A stretch of 64,000 nt of DNA from JAXGXQ01 sp040772685 (GTDB taxonomy: Bacteria > Bacillota > Clostridia > Saccharofermentanales > UBA5734): contig JAXGXQ010000001.1 in the NCBI GenBank assembly GCA_040772685.1, positions 62,001 to 126,000 on the forward strand. The letters run 5' to 3'. Below, piece after piece: positions 42,592 through 50,835 of this stretch; position 1 is the first letter of the stretch; each line of letters starts with the position of its first letter. The notes under the pieces are model-generated. The model did no database searches. It was not told where the DNA came from and worked only from the letters and a program-made list of their open reading frames with translations. Both the position numbers and the translations under genes were made by a program.

Positions 42592-43535
42592 GTGCTCACC
42601 TGCTTTCGCTGTGCCAGTTCTTTTACCTGACGGTCAATCAACGGCACAAAGGAGTTGGCGATCAGAATGGCGAACATAATGCCTTCAGTGAAAATTGAAA
42701 ATGAGCGAATGACCACAGTCAGCAAACCGATCAGTACCCCGTAGATGATCTTGGCAGTGTTGTTTGCTGGTGCGGAGATTGGGTCTGTGGTCATGAAGAC
42801 TGTACCGAACATGAAGCCGCCGGTCATCAGCAGGAAAAGCGGATCCTGCTGAATTACTCCTGTCGCATAGAGAATCGCGTTCAGCAGAGTGAATGATACT
42901 GCGCAGGACAGCATAATTTTCCAGGAAGCGCTTTTAGTGACGATCAGGTAGGCGGCCGCGGCAAGAATCAGGAGCACGCTTGTTTCGCCGAGTGATCCGG
43001 GGATTGTTCCCAGAAATAGAGCCAGAGGATTGTAAGTGACGCTGGTATCCACCAAAGGCGTAGCACTTGTGATTGCGTCGACGCCGCCGCTGAAACGGGC
43101 AAAGCCGCCCGGCAGGTCACTGAAGGGAATTGACCAGCGAACCGTTAGATAGTGGGGGAAAGAGATATAGATGAGGCAGCGGCCAACCAGTGCCGGGTTG
43201 AAAATGTTGCGGCCAAAACCGCCAAAAACGCATTTGCCGAAGGCAATACCAAAGGCAATACCTACTGCGGCAACCCAGAACGGAATCGCCGGCGGCAGTG
43301 TCAGCGTGAACAGGGCGCAAGAGACAAACACAGCTTCTGAAACCTTGGCGGCTTCGCCGTTAATCAGCCTCATAATGCCATATTCAGACAGTACGCCGGC
43401 AATGGTGACAACTGCTAACAAAACTAGTGTTCGCAATCCGAATAAATAAATAGATAGGAGATAAATTGGAATCAGGCTGACCAGAACTCTGGTCATAAGT
43501 TTTTGTCTCAGAAACAACTTACCGAACTGGATCAT
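42588..43535 (-). CDS. nqrB: Nqr/Rnf subunit B (RnfD-like, FMN-binding membrane protein)
   Basis: This 315-residue membrane protein has about ten helices. The FMN attachment site is seen in VDAITSATPL, where the Thr after Ser-Ala would be modified. The FGGFGRNIFNPALVGRC block is also conserved in the family. At this length it is closer to RnfD than to the typical 400-residue NqrB. ATG 43535 is preferred, with GGGGAGG directly before it; the frame is open to a GTG at 43559. It is the first gene of the operon, and no nqrA or rnfC lies upstream. Confidence 0.9.
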   Translation of the reverse strand: MIQFGKLFLRQKLMTRVLVSLIPIYLLSIYLFGLRTLVLLAVVTIAGVLSEYGIMRLINGEAAKVSEAVFVSCALFTLTLPPAIPFWVAAVGIAFGIAFGKCVFGGFGRNIFNPALVGRCLIYISFPHYLTVRWSIPFSDLPGGFARFSGGVDAITSATPLVDTSVTYNPLALFLGTIPGSLGETSVLLILAAAAYLIVTKSASWKIMLSCAVSFTLLNAILYATGVIQQDPLFLLMTGGFMFGTVFMTTDPISAPANNTAKIIYGVLIGLLTVVIRSFSIFTEGIMFAILIANSFVPLIDRQVKELAQRKQVST

Positions 43536-43592
43536 AAGCCTCCCCATTCTGCATGGCACGCTTTGCTCGGGTATGTATCCGTGATTTGGATT

Positions 43593-43613
43593 TATTCGTA
43601 TCAGTTACGAATA
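43593..43613. promoter_or_regulatory. 21-bp palindromic operator candidate between nqrB and guaA
   Basis: TATTCGTA-N5-TACGAATA is a perfect 8-bp inverted repeat with a 5-nt spacer, 58 nt upstream of the nqrB start and 150 nt ahead of guaA. It has no T-tract, so an operator is more likely than a terminator. I cannot assign a regulator. Confidence 0.45.
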
Positions 43614-43763
43614 GTGTAGCTGATAAACAAACAAATGTGAACGGTGCGACAGCGACAATTTAATCTGCTTTTGATAGAATATAACAGCTTGGCTCATTGC
43701 CGCAAACAGGTCATTTAAAGTTTAAACTACATTAACAGTTTAGACAAAATCAGGAGGCAAATT

Positions 43764-45051
43764 ATGCAACAGGACACAATTCTCATAATTGATCTAGGCA
43801 GTACAGAAAATTCTGTCCTGGCCCGGCAGATCCGCAGCATGGGCGTATACAGCGAAATTCAGCCGCATGATTTCCCGGCAGAGCAATTGCAGCAAATGCC
43901 ACAGGTAAAGGGTTTGATTTTCAATGGCGGCTGTAACCGTGAGGTAGATGGTGAGCTGGTCACACCTTCGCCGGACCTCTACAACAGCTCCTTGCCCATG
44001 ATTGCTTTCGATTGCGCGGATTTCGCAGACATTAATAATGAAAACATTGATCCTGAAGTTGTCCGTCATTTTGTCTTCAATACCTGCGGTGCCAAAGCCA
44101 GCTGGAACATGGATGCCTTTATCGAGGAACAAACGCGGGAACTGCAGCGCCAGGTTGGCGACGAGCGTGTGTTGCTGGCACTTTCCGGCGGTGTCGACAG
44201 TTCTGTAGTAGCGGCGCTGCTGATCCGGGCGATCGGCAAGCGGGTTACCTGCATACATGTAAATCACGGCTTGTTGCGTGAAGGCGAACCGGAGCAGGTG
44301 GTGCAGGTTTTTGGCAAGCAACTGGGCGCCGACTTGATCTATGTAGACGCGGTCGACCGTTTTCTGGATAAACTCGCCGGAGTCAGCGATCCGGAAGATA
44401 AACGCAAAATTATCGGCACGGAATTTATCCGTGTTTTTGAAGAAGAAGCCCGCAAACTCAAAGGTATCCGCTTTTTGGCGCAAGGGACCATTTATCCTGA
44501 CATCGTGGAGAGTGGTACCAAAACCGCCAAAGCAATTAAAGCGCATCACAATGTCGGCGGCCTGCCGGATGACCTGGCATTTGAGCTGGTAGAGCCAATC
44601 AAGTATCTATATAAAGATGAAGTCAGAACCTGCGGCCTTATTGGCTTGCCTGCCGGAGGCAATGGTTAACCGCCAGCCGTTCCCAGGACCCGGCCTGGGT
44701 GTTCGCTGCCTTGGTGCCATAACCCGCGACCGCCTGGAAGCTGTGCGTCAATCCGACTCCATCCTGCGTGAAGAATTTCACAAGGCCGGCCTCGATAAAA
44801 CCGTCTGGCAATACTTCACCGTCGTACCCGACTTCAAATCAGTCGGCGTGCGCGACCACGCCCGCTCCTACGAATTTCCCGTCATCGTCCGTGCTGTCCA
44901 CACAGTAGACGCCATGACCGCGACAATTGCCCACCCCGAGTGGTCCCTGCTTGACCGCATTACCGACCGCATTGTCAAGGAAGTTAAAGGCGTCAACCGG
45001 GTTTGCTACGACTTGACACCGAAGCCAACCGGCACAATTGAGTGGGAGTAA
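43764..45051 (+). pseudogene. guaA: guaA (GMP synthase), frameshifted, with shortened glutaminase domain
   Basis: Two overlapping frames encode GMP synthase. The first (43764-44669) has an ATP-pyrophosphatase P-loop LLALSGGVDSSV and continues through SGTKTAKAIKAHHNVGGLP to KDEVR, then stops early. The second continues with LPEAMVNRQPFPGPGLGVRC, the highly conserved C-terminal region, to 45051. The break coincides with a TGCCTGCC tandem duplication at 44647-44654; removing one copy gives a continuous 427-residue protein. The N-terminal amidotransferase region is only about 135 residues and lacks a G-x-C-x-G nucleophile motif (the spot reads MIAFDCADF), so even the restored protein may depend on free ammonia. 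A real mutation or a sequence error are both possible. AGGAGG precedes the ATG. Confidence 0.85.
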
Positions 45052-45072
45052 GACCAGCCATGGAGACATTTT

Positions 45073-45444
45073 ATGCTCAAACTTGATGAAGTTGAAGAAA
45101 TCCTGGAGGAGCTTGCCAGTGAACTGCCGCAACCGCTCTTTAACAAACTAAACGGCGGCATTATCTTGCTTCCTGAAGTGAAGCTGAATCACGTGGGGAG
45201 CAATAACGATCTTTACATCCTGGGAGAGTATCACAGTGGTGGAAACATGGATCGGTATATTGCTATATATTACGGCTCCTTTATGGCGGTATATGGCCAT
45301 TTAAATAAGGAAGCTTTGAAAAAGCAGCTTGCACAAACTCTGAAGCATGAATTTATCCACCACCTTGAATCCCTGGCAGGAGAGCGTGATTTGATAAAAG
45401 AAGACGAGAAATTCCTGAGGGATTATTTAAGAAGAAAAAGCTAA
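45073..45444 (+). CDS. Zincin-like metallopeptidase family protein (minimal HExxH)
   Basis: This 123-residue protein has a HEFIHHLE motif (HExxH with a following Glu, residues about 97-104) and resembles the small PF06262-type zincin family. It has no signal peptide. Segments such as PLFNKLNGGIILLPEV and LGEYHSGG precede the helix. Substrates of this family are mostly unknown. GGAGA precedes the ATG. It lies 21 nt after guaA on the same strand and shares a terminator region with the convergent hflC. Confidence 0.82.
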   Translation: MLKLDEVEEILEELASELPQPLFNKLNGGIILLPEVKLNHVGSNNDLYILGEYHSGGNMDRYIAIYYGSFMAVYGHLNKEALKKQLAQTLKHEFIHHLESLAGERDLIKEDEKFLRDYLRRKS

Positions 45445-45445
45445 A

Positions 45446-45487
45446 AAAGCGGGGCGTGCTGGTTTTTCCCAGGTCACGCCCCGCTTT
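45446..45487. terminator. Bidirectional terminator
   Basis: AAAGCGGGGCGTG (45446-45458) pairs perfectly with CACGCCCCGCTTT (45475-45487), and CTGG/CCAG in the loop can extend it. It sits between the zincin gene (plus) and hflC (minus). Confidence 0.85.
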
Positions 45488-45578
45488 AGTTATTTCGTGT
45501 CTTGTTCACTTTTTCGTGGTTTGTTCGTTATTTAATGCCTTGTGATTTCGCCATTTTTCTTCTTACAATGCCACTGCC

Positions 45579-46478
45579 TTACGGTGTTGTCTGCCCTTGT
45601 TGGATCTGGCCCATGAGCAGCTGACCGTAGGGAGATTCGATCGGCAGCATGATAACGGGTTCGCCATTGAAGGAAACTTTGTAGCTTTCCAGTTGACGAT
45701 ATAATTTGTAAAACTCAGGGTCTGCTCCGTAGGCTTCGTTGTAGATACGGGCTGCTTCCTGCTCGCCTTCGGCTGTGATCTGTTTAGCCTGAGCATCGGC
45801 TTCTGAAATAATAATGTCGGCTGTGCGGTCGGCTGCTGAGGTTATCCGGCGGGCGGTTTCAGTGCCCTGGGAAAGATAACTGGCGGCGATCGATCGACGG
45901 TCGGTAATCATACGGTTATACACGCTTTCTTTGTTTTCCTCCGGCAAATCAGTACGTTTGATGCGGACATCGACAATCTGGATGCCTGTATTACCGCCTT
46001 CCATGGCCTGGGTAACTTCGCGTTGAATTTCTTCGTTTAAATTGCCGCGGGCGGTTTCAGCGCTGATGATGTCACCGTATTCTGTGGCGGATAAACGTCT
46101 GCGTACTGCGTTGTAAACAGCCGCATCCAGACGCTGTTCAGCTGAATTCACCGTCTGCAGAGTCTGCCAGAACCGTTGCACGTCGCTGATTCTCCAGACT
46201 GTGTAGTTATCGACAATAATCGGTTTCTGATCCAGTGTCAGTATAGGTGTAGCCATGCTGTCGTAGATCATTTGATACTTGGGCAGAGAGACGCTTGTTT
46301 CAACAAATGGCGTCTTCATTTTCAGTCCTGGTTCGGTATGGATTGTGACTGCCTCGCCAAAACGAAGCACAATTTTGAATTCGCCTTCGTTTACTATAAA
46401 GAGTGAGTTAAGCAGTACTATTACAGCTGCAACAATTACAATAGCAAGCAGGATTAATTTAGTGCCTTTCTTTTTCAT
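45579..46478 (-). CDS. hflC: HflC-like SPFH membrane protease modulator
   Basis: This 299-residue protein has an N-terminal membrane helix (residues about 9-27) and an SPFH/Band 7 domain starting with IVNEGEFKIVLRFGEAV, then a coiled-coil-like Glu/Ala-rich region and a short tail. HflC pairs with HflK to form large membrane rings that restrain the FtsH protease. The YNRMITDRRSIAASYLSQG block is typical. Its start overlaps the hflK stop by 4 nt. Confidence 0.93.
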   Translation of the reverse strand: MKKKGTKLILLAIVIVAAVIVLLNSLFIVNEGEFKIVLRFGEAVTIHTEPGLKMKTPFVETSVSLPKYQMIYDSMATPILTLDQKPIIVDNYTVWRISDVQRFWQTLQTVNSAEQRLDAAVYNAVRRRLSATEYGDIISAETARGNLNEEIQREVTQAMEGGNTGIQIVDVRIKRTDLPEENKESVYNRMITDRRSIAASYLSQGTETARRITSAADRTADIIISEADAQAKQITAEGEQEAARIYNEAYGADPEFYKLYRQLESYKVSFNGEPVIMLPIESPYGQLLMGQIQQGQTTP

Positions 46479-47464
46479 TGTGCTGCACCTCCTTGCGTCG
46501 GATTTAACAATTCATTCAACGGCAGGTATTGAACCGTGTTGCCATTTTCATTCGTAATTATTATTTTGGCATTTGGATAAATCAGTTCCAAGGTTTCCAT
46601 TACCAGCCGGTGTTGAGTTACATTCGGATTGTTTTTGTATTCTGTCAGGATAGCTTTAAACTTGGCTACGTCACCGGTAGCTGCCAGTATTCGTTCCTGT
46701 TTATCAGCTTCAGCAGCTTCAAGTAAAGCCTGGGCTTCGCCGCGGGCTACCGGGATTCTCTCATTTTCATAGCGGCGTGCTTCGTTAACTTTGGTGTTCT
46801 GTTCCTCACGCGCGTTAGTTACGTCTCTGAAAGCAGCCTGCACTTCGCCGCTAGGTGGTTCGATGTCTTGAAAGCGCAGAGCAATGATATGGATACCAGA
46901 CTTGTATTCATTCTGTAGTGCAACCAGTTGTTCGGTTGCATTCGCTTCAATTTCGGTTTTACCGTCTGTGATCGCATAATCCAGCTCGGCAGAGCCAATT
47001 ACGCTGCGGATTGCGGCAGTGGTCGCGTTCAGCAAAAACTGTTCGCCATTGGAGATATTGTAAAGGTAATCCTTTACGTTACTTATGCGCCATTCGACGA
47101 TTGCATCGGCATGAACAATGTTTTCATCACCTGTGATCATCAGCGCTTCGTCTTCAACAGAAGTGATGGTGCCATCAGGTGATGTCCGGAAGCCGATTTC
47201 AACCTTCTGTGTGAGTTTGGCAGGCACTTTTACTACTTTCTGAATGGGATAAGGTGCCTTAAAATGCAAACCCGCATTTACTTCTTCGTGAGTTAAGCCG
47301 CCAAAGGTCAAAATCGCGGCATGTTCCTGCTCAGATACTGTGTAAAACATGGACGAGCTGATTGCTAATAAAATTACTACTACGACAGCAGCAGCTATTA
47401 ACCTTTTCAGATTCCGCGGTATTTTTGGAACCTTAGGCTTGGTGATGTTTTCAAAACCTTGCAT
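46475..47464 (-). CDS. hflK: HflK-like SPFH membrane protease modulator
   Basis: This 329-residue protein has one membrane helix (residues about 24-43) and an SPFH domain beginning FYTVSEQEHAAILTFGG. The region HIIALRFQDIEPPSGEVQAA and ARREEQNT-like coiled coil segments match HflK. It partners HflC, encoded next with a 4-nt overlap. It lacks the long Gly-rich N-terminus of Proteobacterial HflK, as in other Gram-positives. ftsH is not nearby. Confidence 0.92.
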   Translation of the reverse strand: MQGFENITKPKVPKIPRNLKRLIAAAVVVVILLAISSSMFYTVSEQEHAAILTFGGLTHEEVNAGLHFKAPYPIQKVVKVPAKLTQKVEIGFRTSPDGTITSVEDEALMITGDENIVHADAIVEWRISNVKDYLYNISNGEQFLLNATTAAIRSVIGSAELDYAITDGKTEIEANATEQLVALQNEYKSGIHIIALRFQDIEPPSGEVQAAFRDVTNAREEQNTKVNEARRYENERIPVARGEAQALLEAAEADKQERILAATGDVAKFKAILTEYKNNPNVTQHRLVMETLELIYPNAKIIITNENGNTVQYLPLNELLNPTQGGAAQ

Positions 47465-47716
47465 TAAATTTTTTCCTTGCCTTTCATAACGTTTTCAAAA
47501 GTCGAATACTTGGGTAGTTGAAATTTTTCGCAACGTAATAATTATGCCATTAAATGCTGCTTTCGGAAACTCAGCACGAAAAAGCCAGTATTTCGCATGT
47601 TTAGTAACCCTCACTCTGTTATTTCGGATTGCAGTAAATCCGGCGGCAAAGTAGAGTTAATGCTAACGCGCTGTCGCGGAATAAAATTTGTGACCAATAC
47701 CGGTCTGGGAGAAACA

Positions 47717-49012
47717 ATGCAACAACGAAATAATCGTGTAATTCCTGTTATTGCTGCCATTGCTATTCAGCTCTGCCTGGGAACGGCCTACGTTTGGAGT
47801 TTATTCCAAAACGGCATCGCCAAAAGCATTTTCAACGGCGACCATGCTGCCGCCGGGCTGACTTTTTCACTTTTGCTGGCAACGCTTTCGATTGGCAGTA
47901 CAATCGGCGGCAAGCTGACTGGCCGTTTCGGCCCTCGCAAAGTTGTCATGGCCGGCGGCCTGATTCTGGCTTTAGGCTTTTTTGCTGCTTCATTCACAAC
48001 AGCCGCTTCCCCCTGGATGATTTGGGTAACTTATGGAGTTCTGGGGGGTGTAGGCATGGGCTTTACCTATTCGACAACGATCGCCTGCGCCCAGAAATGG
48101 TTTCCCGACAAACGGGGTTTCATAACCGGCTTAATAGTTGCCTCACTTGGCTTTGGCGGTGTGCTGTTTACACCCCTGATCGAAACTCTGATTCATAGAT
48201 TCGGTGGTACCGGCATGGGTGAACTGCAGACATTCATGGTTCTGAGTGCGATTTTTGCTGTTGTCTGCACAATCGGCGGCTGGTTTGTTCAGGATCCGCC
48301 CAATGGGTATCTGCCGGCAGGCTACACGCCGCCTACTGCCGGTTCAAAAAATGCTGTACGCGATTTTGCACCCGGTGAGGTTTTGCGCCTGCCGCAGTTT
48401 TATCTGCTTACCATTACCTTAATGCTTGCTTGTATGGGCGGCCTGATGATGATCGGCTTTGCCAAACCTATAGCTATTGCTAAGGGCATGTCCAGCACTG
48501 CGACAATTGGTGTATTGATGATCTCGCTCTTCAATTCATTCGGTCGGTTGTTCTGGGGCTGGGCTTCGGACAAACTGGGTCGTCGCAATACCGTAATAAT
48601 CTTGCTTGCAGGCAACGCAGCACTGTCACTGCTGGTAAACCTGGCTACTGGTTACATGATCTATGTTCTCATTGCTCTGATCGGCTTGTTCTACGGTGGC
48701 TTCCTGAGCACATTTCCTGCTTTTACGGCTGACCTGTTCGGCAGCAAACATATGGCTACTAATTATGGTATGGTCTTGATCGGATTTGGTGTCGGCGCTG
48801 TGGTCTCTTCCTACATTGCCGGCTACTACAAAAACATTGCCGTCAACGACATCAGCCTGATGACACCGGCCTTTGTGATCGCGGCCATTGCCGCCGTGGC
48901 TGGAATCGCCATTATTCTCATGCTCAAAAAACCGCAGGCCATAGCACATGAAACAGATTTTAATAAGGAACCAGCACAGAAAGCGACAGCAGTGAATGCG
49001 AATATTGATTGA
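47717..49012 (+). CDS. OFA-family MFS transporter (oxalate/formate antiporter-like)
   Basis: This 431-residue protein has 12 predicted helices. It begins in the OFA style with RVIPVIAAIAIQLCLGTAYVW split by the N-terminal helix, has an R-x-G-x-R-K loop between helices 2 and 3 (GRFGPRKVVMAGG), and a second-half loop SDKLGRRNTV. Substrates in this family are small mono- or dicarboxylates; the particular one is unknown. ATG 47717 follows GGGAGA by 4 nt; the frame is open upstream to 47597 without conserved sequence. It overlaps the DUF188 gene by 17 nt. Confidence 0.88.
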   Translation: MQQRNNRVIPVIAAIAIQLCLGTAYVWSLFQNGIAKSIFNGDHAAAGLTFSLLLATLSIGSTIGGKLTGRFGPRKVVMAGGLILALGFFAASFTTAASPWMIWVTYGVLGGVGMGFTYSTTIACAQKWFPDKRGFITGLIVASLGFGGVLFTPLIETLIHRFGGTGMGELQTFMVLSAIFAVVCTIGGWFVQDPPNGYLPAGYTPPTAGSKNAVRDFAPGEVLRLPQFYLLTITLMLACMGGLMMIGFAKPIAIAKGMSSTATIGVLMISLFNSFGRLFWGWASDKLGRRNTVIILLAGNAALSLLVNLATGYMIYVLIALIGLFYGGFLSTFPAFTADLFGSKHMATNYGMVLIGFGVGAVVSSYIAGYYKNIAVNDISLMTPAFVIAAIAAVAGIAIILMLKKPQAIAHETDFNKEPAQKATAVNANID

Positions 49013-49457
49013 CGCTGACGGTTGCCCGGTTGTTGATTCGGCCGTCAAACTCGCCATAAAATATAAGCTGGAATGCATTATTTTCTGCGATACAGCCCAC
49101 TTCATCGAGCGGCCCGGTGCGCGTGTAGTTATTGTGCCGACTGGTGCTGACAGCGTCGACTTTAAGCTTGTCAACGAGTTACTCGCTGGTGATATTGTCA
49201 TCACCCAGGATTACGGTCTTGCTGCAATGAGTCTGGCAAAAAAAGCCGTTCCTGTCAGTCAGAATGGCCTGGTGTTTACTAATGAAAATATCGATTCTTT
49301 ATTGCATGCCCGTCACACCGCCCGCAACATACGCCGATCCGGCGGGCGACTGAAAGGACCAAAAAAGCGGACATCTGAACAAGATAAAGCTTTCGTTGAA
49401 ACCATGCACAAGCTGATTCAGGCAGATGCACAAGCTGATTCAGGCAGAAATGGATAA
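48996..49457 (+). CDS. DUF188 (YaiI/YqxD, UPF0178) family protein
   Basis: This 153-residue protein is a PIN-like-fold UPF0178 member, with MRILIDADGCPVVD at the start, a conserved VDFKLVNELLAGDIVITQDYG run around the Asp pairs, and GGRLKGPKKRTSEQDKAF near the end. The biochemical role is unknown. Its last 17 codons contain a 22-bp tandem duplication that shifts the frame, giving a QADAQADSGRNG tail that is not expected in the family. The start lies within the end of the MFS gene. Confidence 0.9.
   Translation: MRILIDADGCPVVDSAVKLAIKYKLECIIFCDTAHFIERPGARVVIVPTGADSVDFKLVNELLAGDIVITQDYGLAAMSLAKKAVPVSQNGLVFTNENIDSLLHARHTARNIRRSGGRLKGPKKRTSEQDKAFVETMHKLIQADAQADSGRNG
49404..49447. repeat. 22-bp perfect tandem duplication
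   Basis: The unit starting ATGCACAAGCTGATTCAGGC occurs twice, at 49404-49425 and 49426-49447, inside the 3' end of the DUF188 gene. Because 22 is not a multiple of three, the second copy is read in another frame. Confidence 0.92.
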
Positions 49458-49470
49458 TTGATTAATGACA

Positions 49471-49501
49471 ATAGCGCGCAACTTGAAAAAGTGCGCGCTA
49501 T
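49471..49501 (+). terminator. Hairpin after the DUF188 gene, possible terminator
   Basis: ATAGCGCGCA (49471-49480) pairs with TGCGCGCTAT (49492-49501), and the stem extends into the loop with one bulge. No clear T-tract follows. Confidence 0.4.
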
Positions 49502-49564
49502 CGTTATGGAAAGCTCATTAACTAAATTTACACCGATAAAACCAACAAATCAGCTTATTTTTGC

Positions 49565-49729
49565 TTACCAGACCAGCTCATTCTGCTGTTGTCTGAGACG
49601 GCGGATAAAAGTATCTTCCAGCTCAACCATGTCGTAGATTATCACTTGGTCCTTACTGACATCCTGACCAACTTTAATTGGTTTGCCTTCAGCCTCGAGC
49701 CGCTGGAGTTTTGTATTTAGTCCAATCAT
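49565..49729 (-). CDS. Small hypothetical protein, 54 residues
   Basis: This short ORF reads MIGLNTKLQRLEAEGKPIKV at its start, continues with GQDVSKDQVIIYDMVELEDT and ends in RRLRQQQNELVW. It is charged, has no membrane helix and probably forms two helices. I know no family. It is supported by a near-consensus promoter 53 nt upstream (49782-49810) and natural codon use, but there is no well-spaced SD: a GGGGGAGG lies about 25 nt before the ATG. It could also be a remnant or part of an RNA transcript. Confidence 0.5.
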   Translation of the reverse strand: MIGLNTKLQRLEAEGKPIKVGQDVSKDQVIIYDMVELEDTFIRRLRQQQNELVW

Positions 49730-49781
49730 TTTGTCGTCGCACCGGTTATCCCGGCCTCCCCCTTAAGTTTCAAATTAATAT

Positions 49782-49810
49782 ATTTTAGCAATGCCTTAAC
49801 AGATAGTCAA
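49782..49810 (-). promoter_or_regulatory. Near-consensus sigma-A promoter, minus strand
   Basis: On the minus strand TTGACT (49810-49805), a 17-nt spacer and TAAAAT (49787-49782), both 5 of 6 to consensus. It points at the 54-residue ORF. The remaining gap up to the RraA gene (49811-50112) holds only a hairpin at 50016-50045. Confidence 0.65.
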
Positions 49811-50015
49811 GGTGCATAACTAATTTGAGAAATACTTGTGAAAAATGTAACAAGTTGTATAAAAATAATTTGAATACAGCGTATTCCAGAAGAGGGAGGC
49901 AGGAGCGAAAAGGAAGCGCAACTGCGTAAACTGCTCGATTTCTCCAGTTAATCACTATTAAAATCCATGTTTAGCGTTTGCCCATGATTGCCTGATAGTG
50001 GATAATAGAACACGG

Positions 50016-50045
50016 AAAGCGTGCTTGCATTGAAAAGCACGCTTT
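50016..50045. other. Stem-loop upstream of the RraA-like gene
   Basis: AAAGCGTGCT (50016-50025) pairs with AGCACGCTTT (50036-50045), ten base pairs with a 10-nt loop. It could be a terminator for unmapped transcription or part of the leader; no T-tract follows. Confidence 0.45.
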
Positions 50046-50112
50046 GCAATGTATAGTTCGCGATTCCCCAATTAATAATTTGGCAACATGCCGTAATTCA
50101 GGAGGAGATTCA

Positions 50113-50832
50113 ATGAAACAGCTAACCAGTGAGCAAATTGCCGAGATCGCGCAGTTTGACACCCCTACTATTGCCAATGCCATCGAGTTTTTTAAAATCC
50201 GTGGCCGCCTGGAAGGCGTGATGAACCCTGAGATCAAATGTATTCTGCCTTTTGGCAAAACAATGGTAGGTTACGCCTATACTGCAAAAATCTCGGCTGC
50301 GGCCCCGGCAACTACTGAACAGCCGCAACTCTGGATGGATTATTTTGCGAAACTGCAGGCAACTGCCCGTCCGTCTCTTGCTGTTTTGCAGGATATAGAC
50401 CCTCAACCGGTCGGTTCATTCTGGGGTGAGGTAAACGCCACCTGTCACAAAGCGCTTGGTTGTGTCGGCACCATTACAAATGGCGGTGTGCGCGACCTTA
50501 ACGAGGTTGAAGAACTTGGCTTCGGCTTTTTTGCCAGCACCGTGCTGGTTTCGCATGGCTACGTTCATATTGAAGAACACGGCATCCCGGTGGAAATCGG
50601 CGGTGTTACTGTGAAGCCCGGCGACTTGCTTGCGGCTGACCGCCACGGCGTAATTTTGATTCCGCACGAAATTGCTGAACAACTTGCGGATGCCTGTGTC
50701 CAGGCAGGTGAAGCGGAAATGCCTGTCCTTAATGGCTGTCGCAAGGCTTTAGCTGAAAACGCCGAAGTTAATCTGGACGAGCTGAAACAATGGCGTAAAG
50801 AAATGGCTGAGAATCGTCAGCTTAAAACGTAA
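50113..50832 (+). CDS. RraA/HMG-aldolase-like family protein
   Basis: This 239-residue protein belongs to the RraA-like fold used by 4-hydroxy-4-methyl-2-oxoglutarate/oxaloacetate aldolases and by regulators of RNase E. The pattern FDTPTIANAIEFF at the N-terminus, the substrate-binding GGVRDLNEVEELG (Arg-Asp pair) and GDLLAADRHGVILIP are typical. An enzymatic aldolase/decarboxylase role is more likely than RNase regulation in a Gram-positive. AGGAGGAG precedes the ATG at 50113. ChrA follows after 3 nt. Confidence 0.85.
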   Translation: MKQLTSEQIAEIAQFDTPTIANAIEFFKIRGRLEGVMNPEIKCILPFGKTMVGYAYTAKISAAAPATTEQPQLWMDYFAKLQATARPSLAVLQDIDPQPVGSFWGEVNATCHKALGCVGTITNGGVRDLNEVEELGFGFFASTVLVSHGYVHIEEHGIPVEIGGVTVKPGDLLAADRHGVILIPHEIAEQLADACVQAGEAEMPVLNGCRKALAENAEVNLDELKQWRKEMAENRQLKT

Positions 50833-50835
50833 GTT

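Noticed and set aside
39640..43535. Calling the operon a complete Rnf complex
   Set aside because: The electron-input subunit is clearly NqrF-like, and RnfB and RnfC are absent.
47597..47716. N-terminal extension of the MFS transporter
   Set aside because: The extension is not hydrophobic or conserved in pattern, and the SD supports ATG 47717.
49885..49951. Short plus-strand peptide ending SEKEAQLRKLLDFSS
   Set aside because: It may be a gene remnant, but about 25 codons with no start or family match is too little to call.
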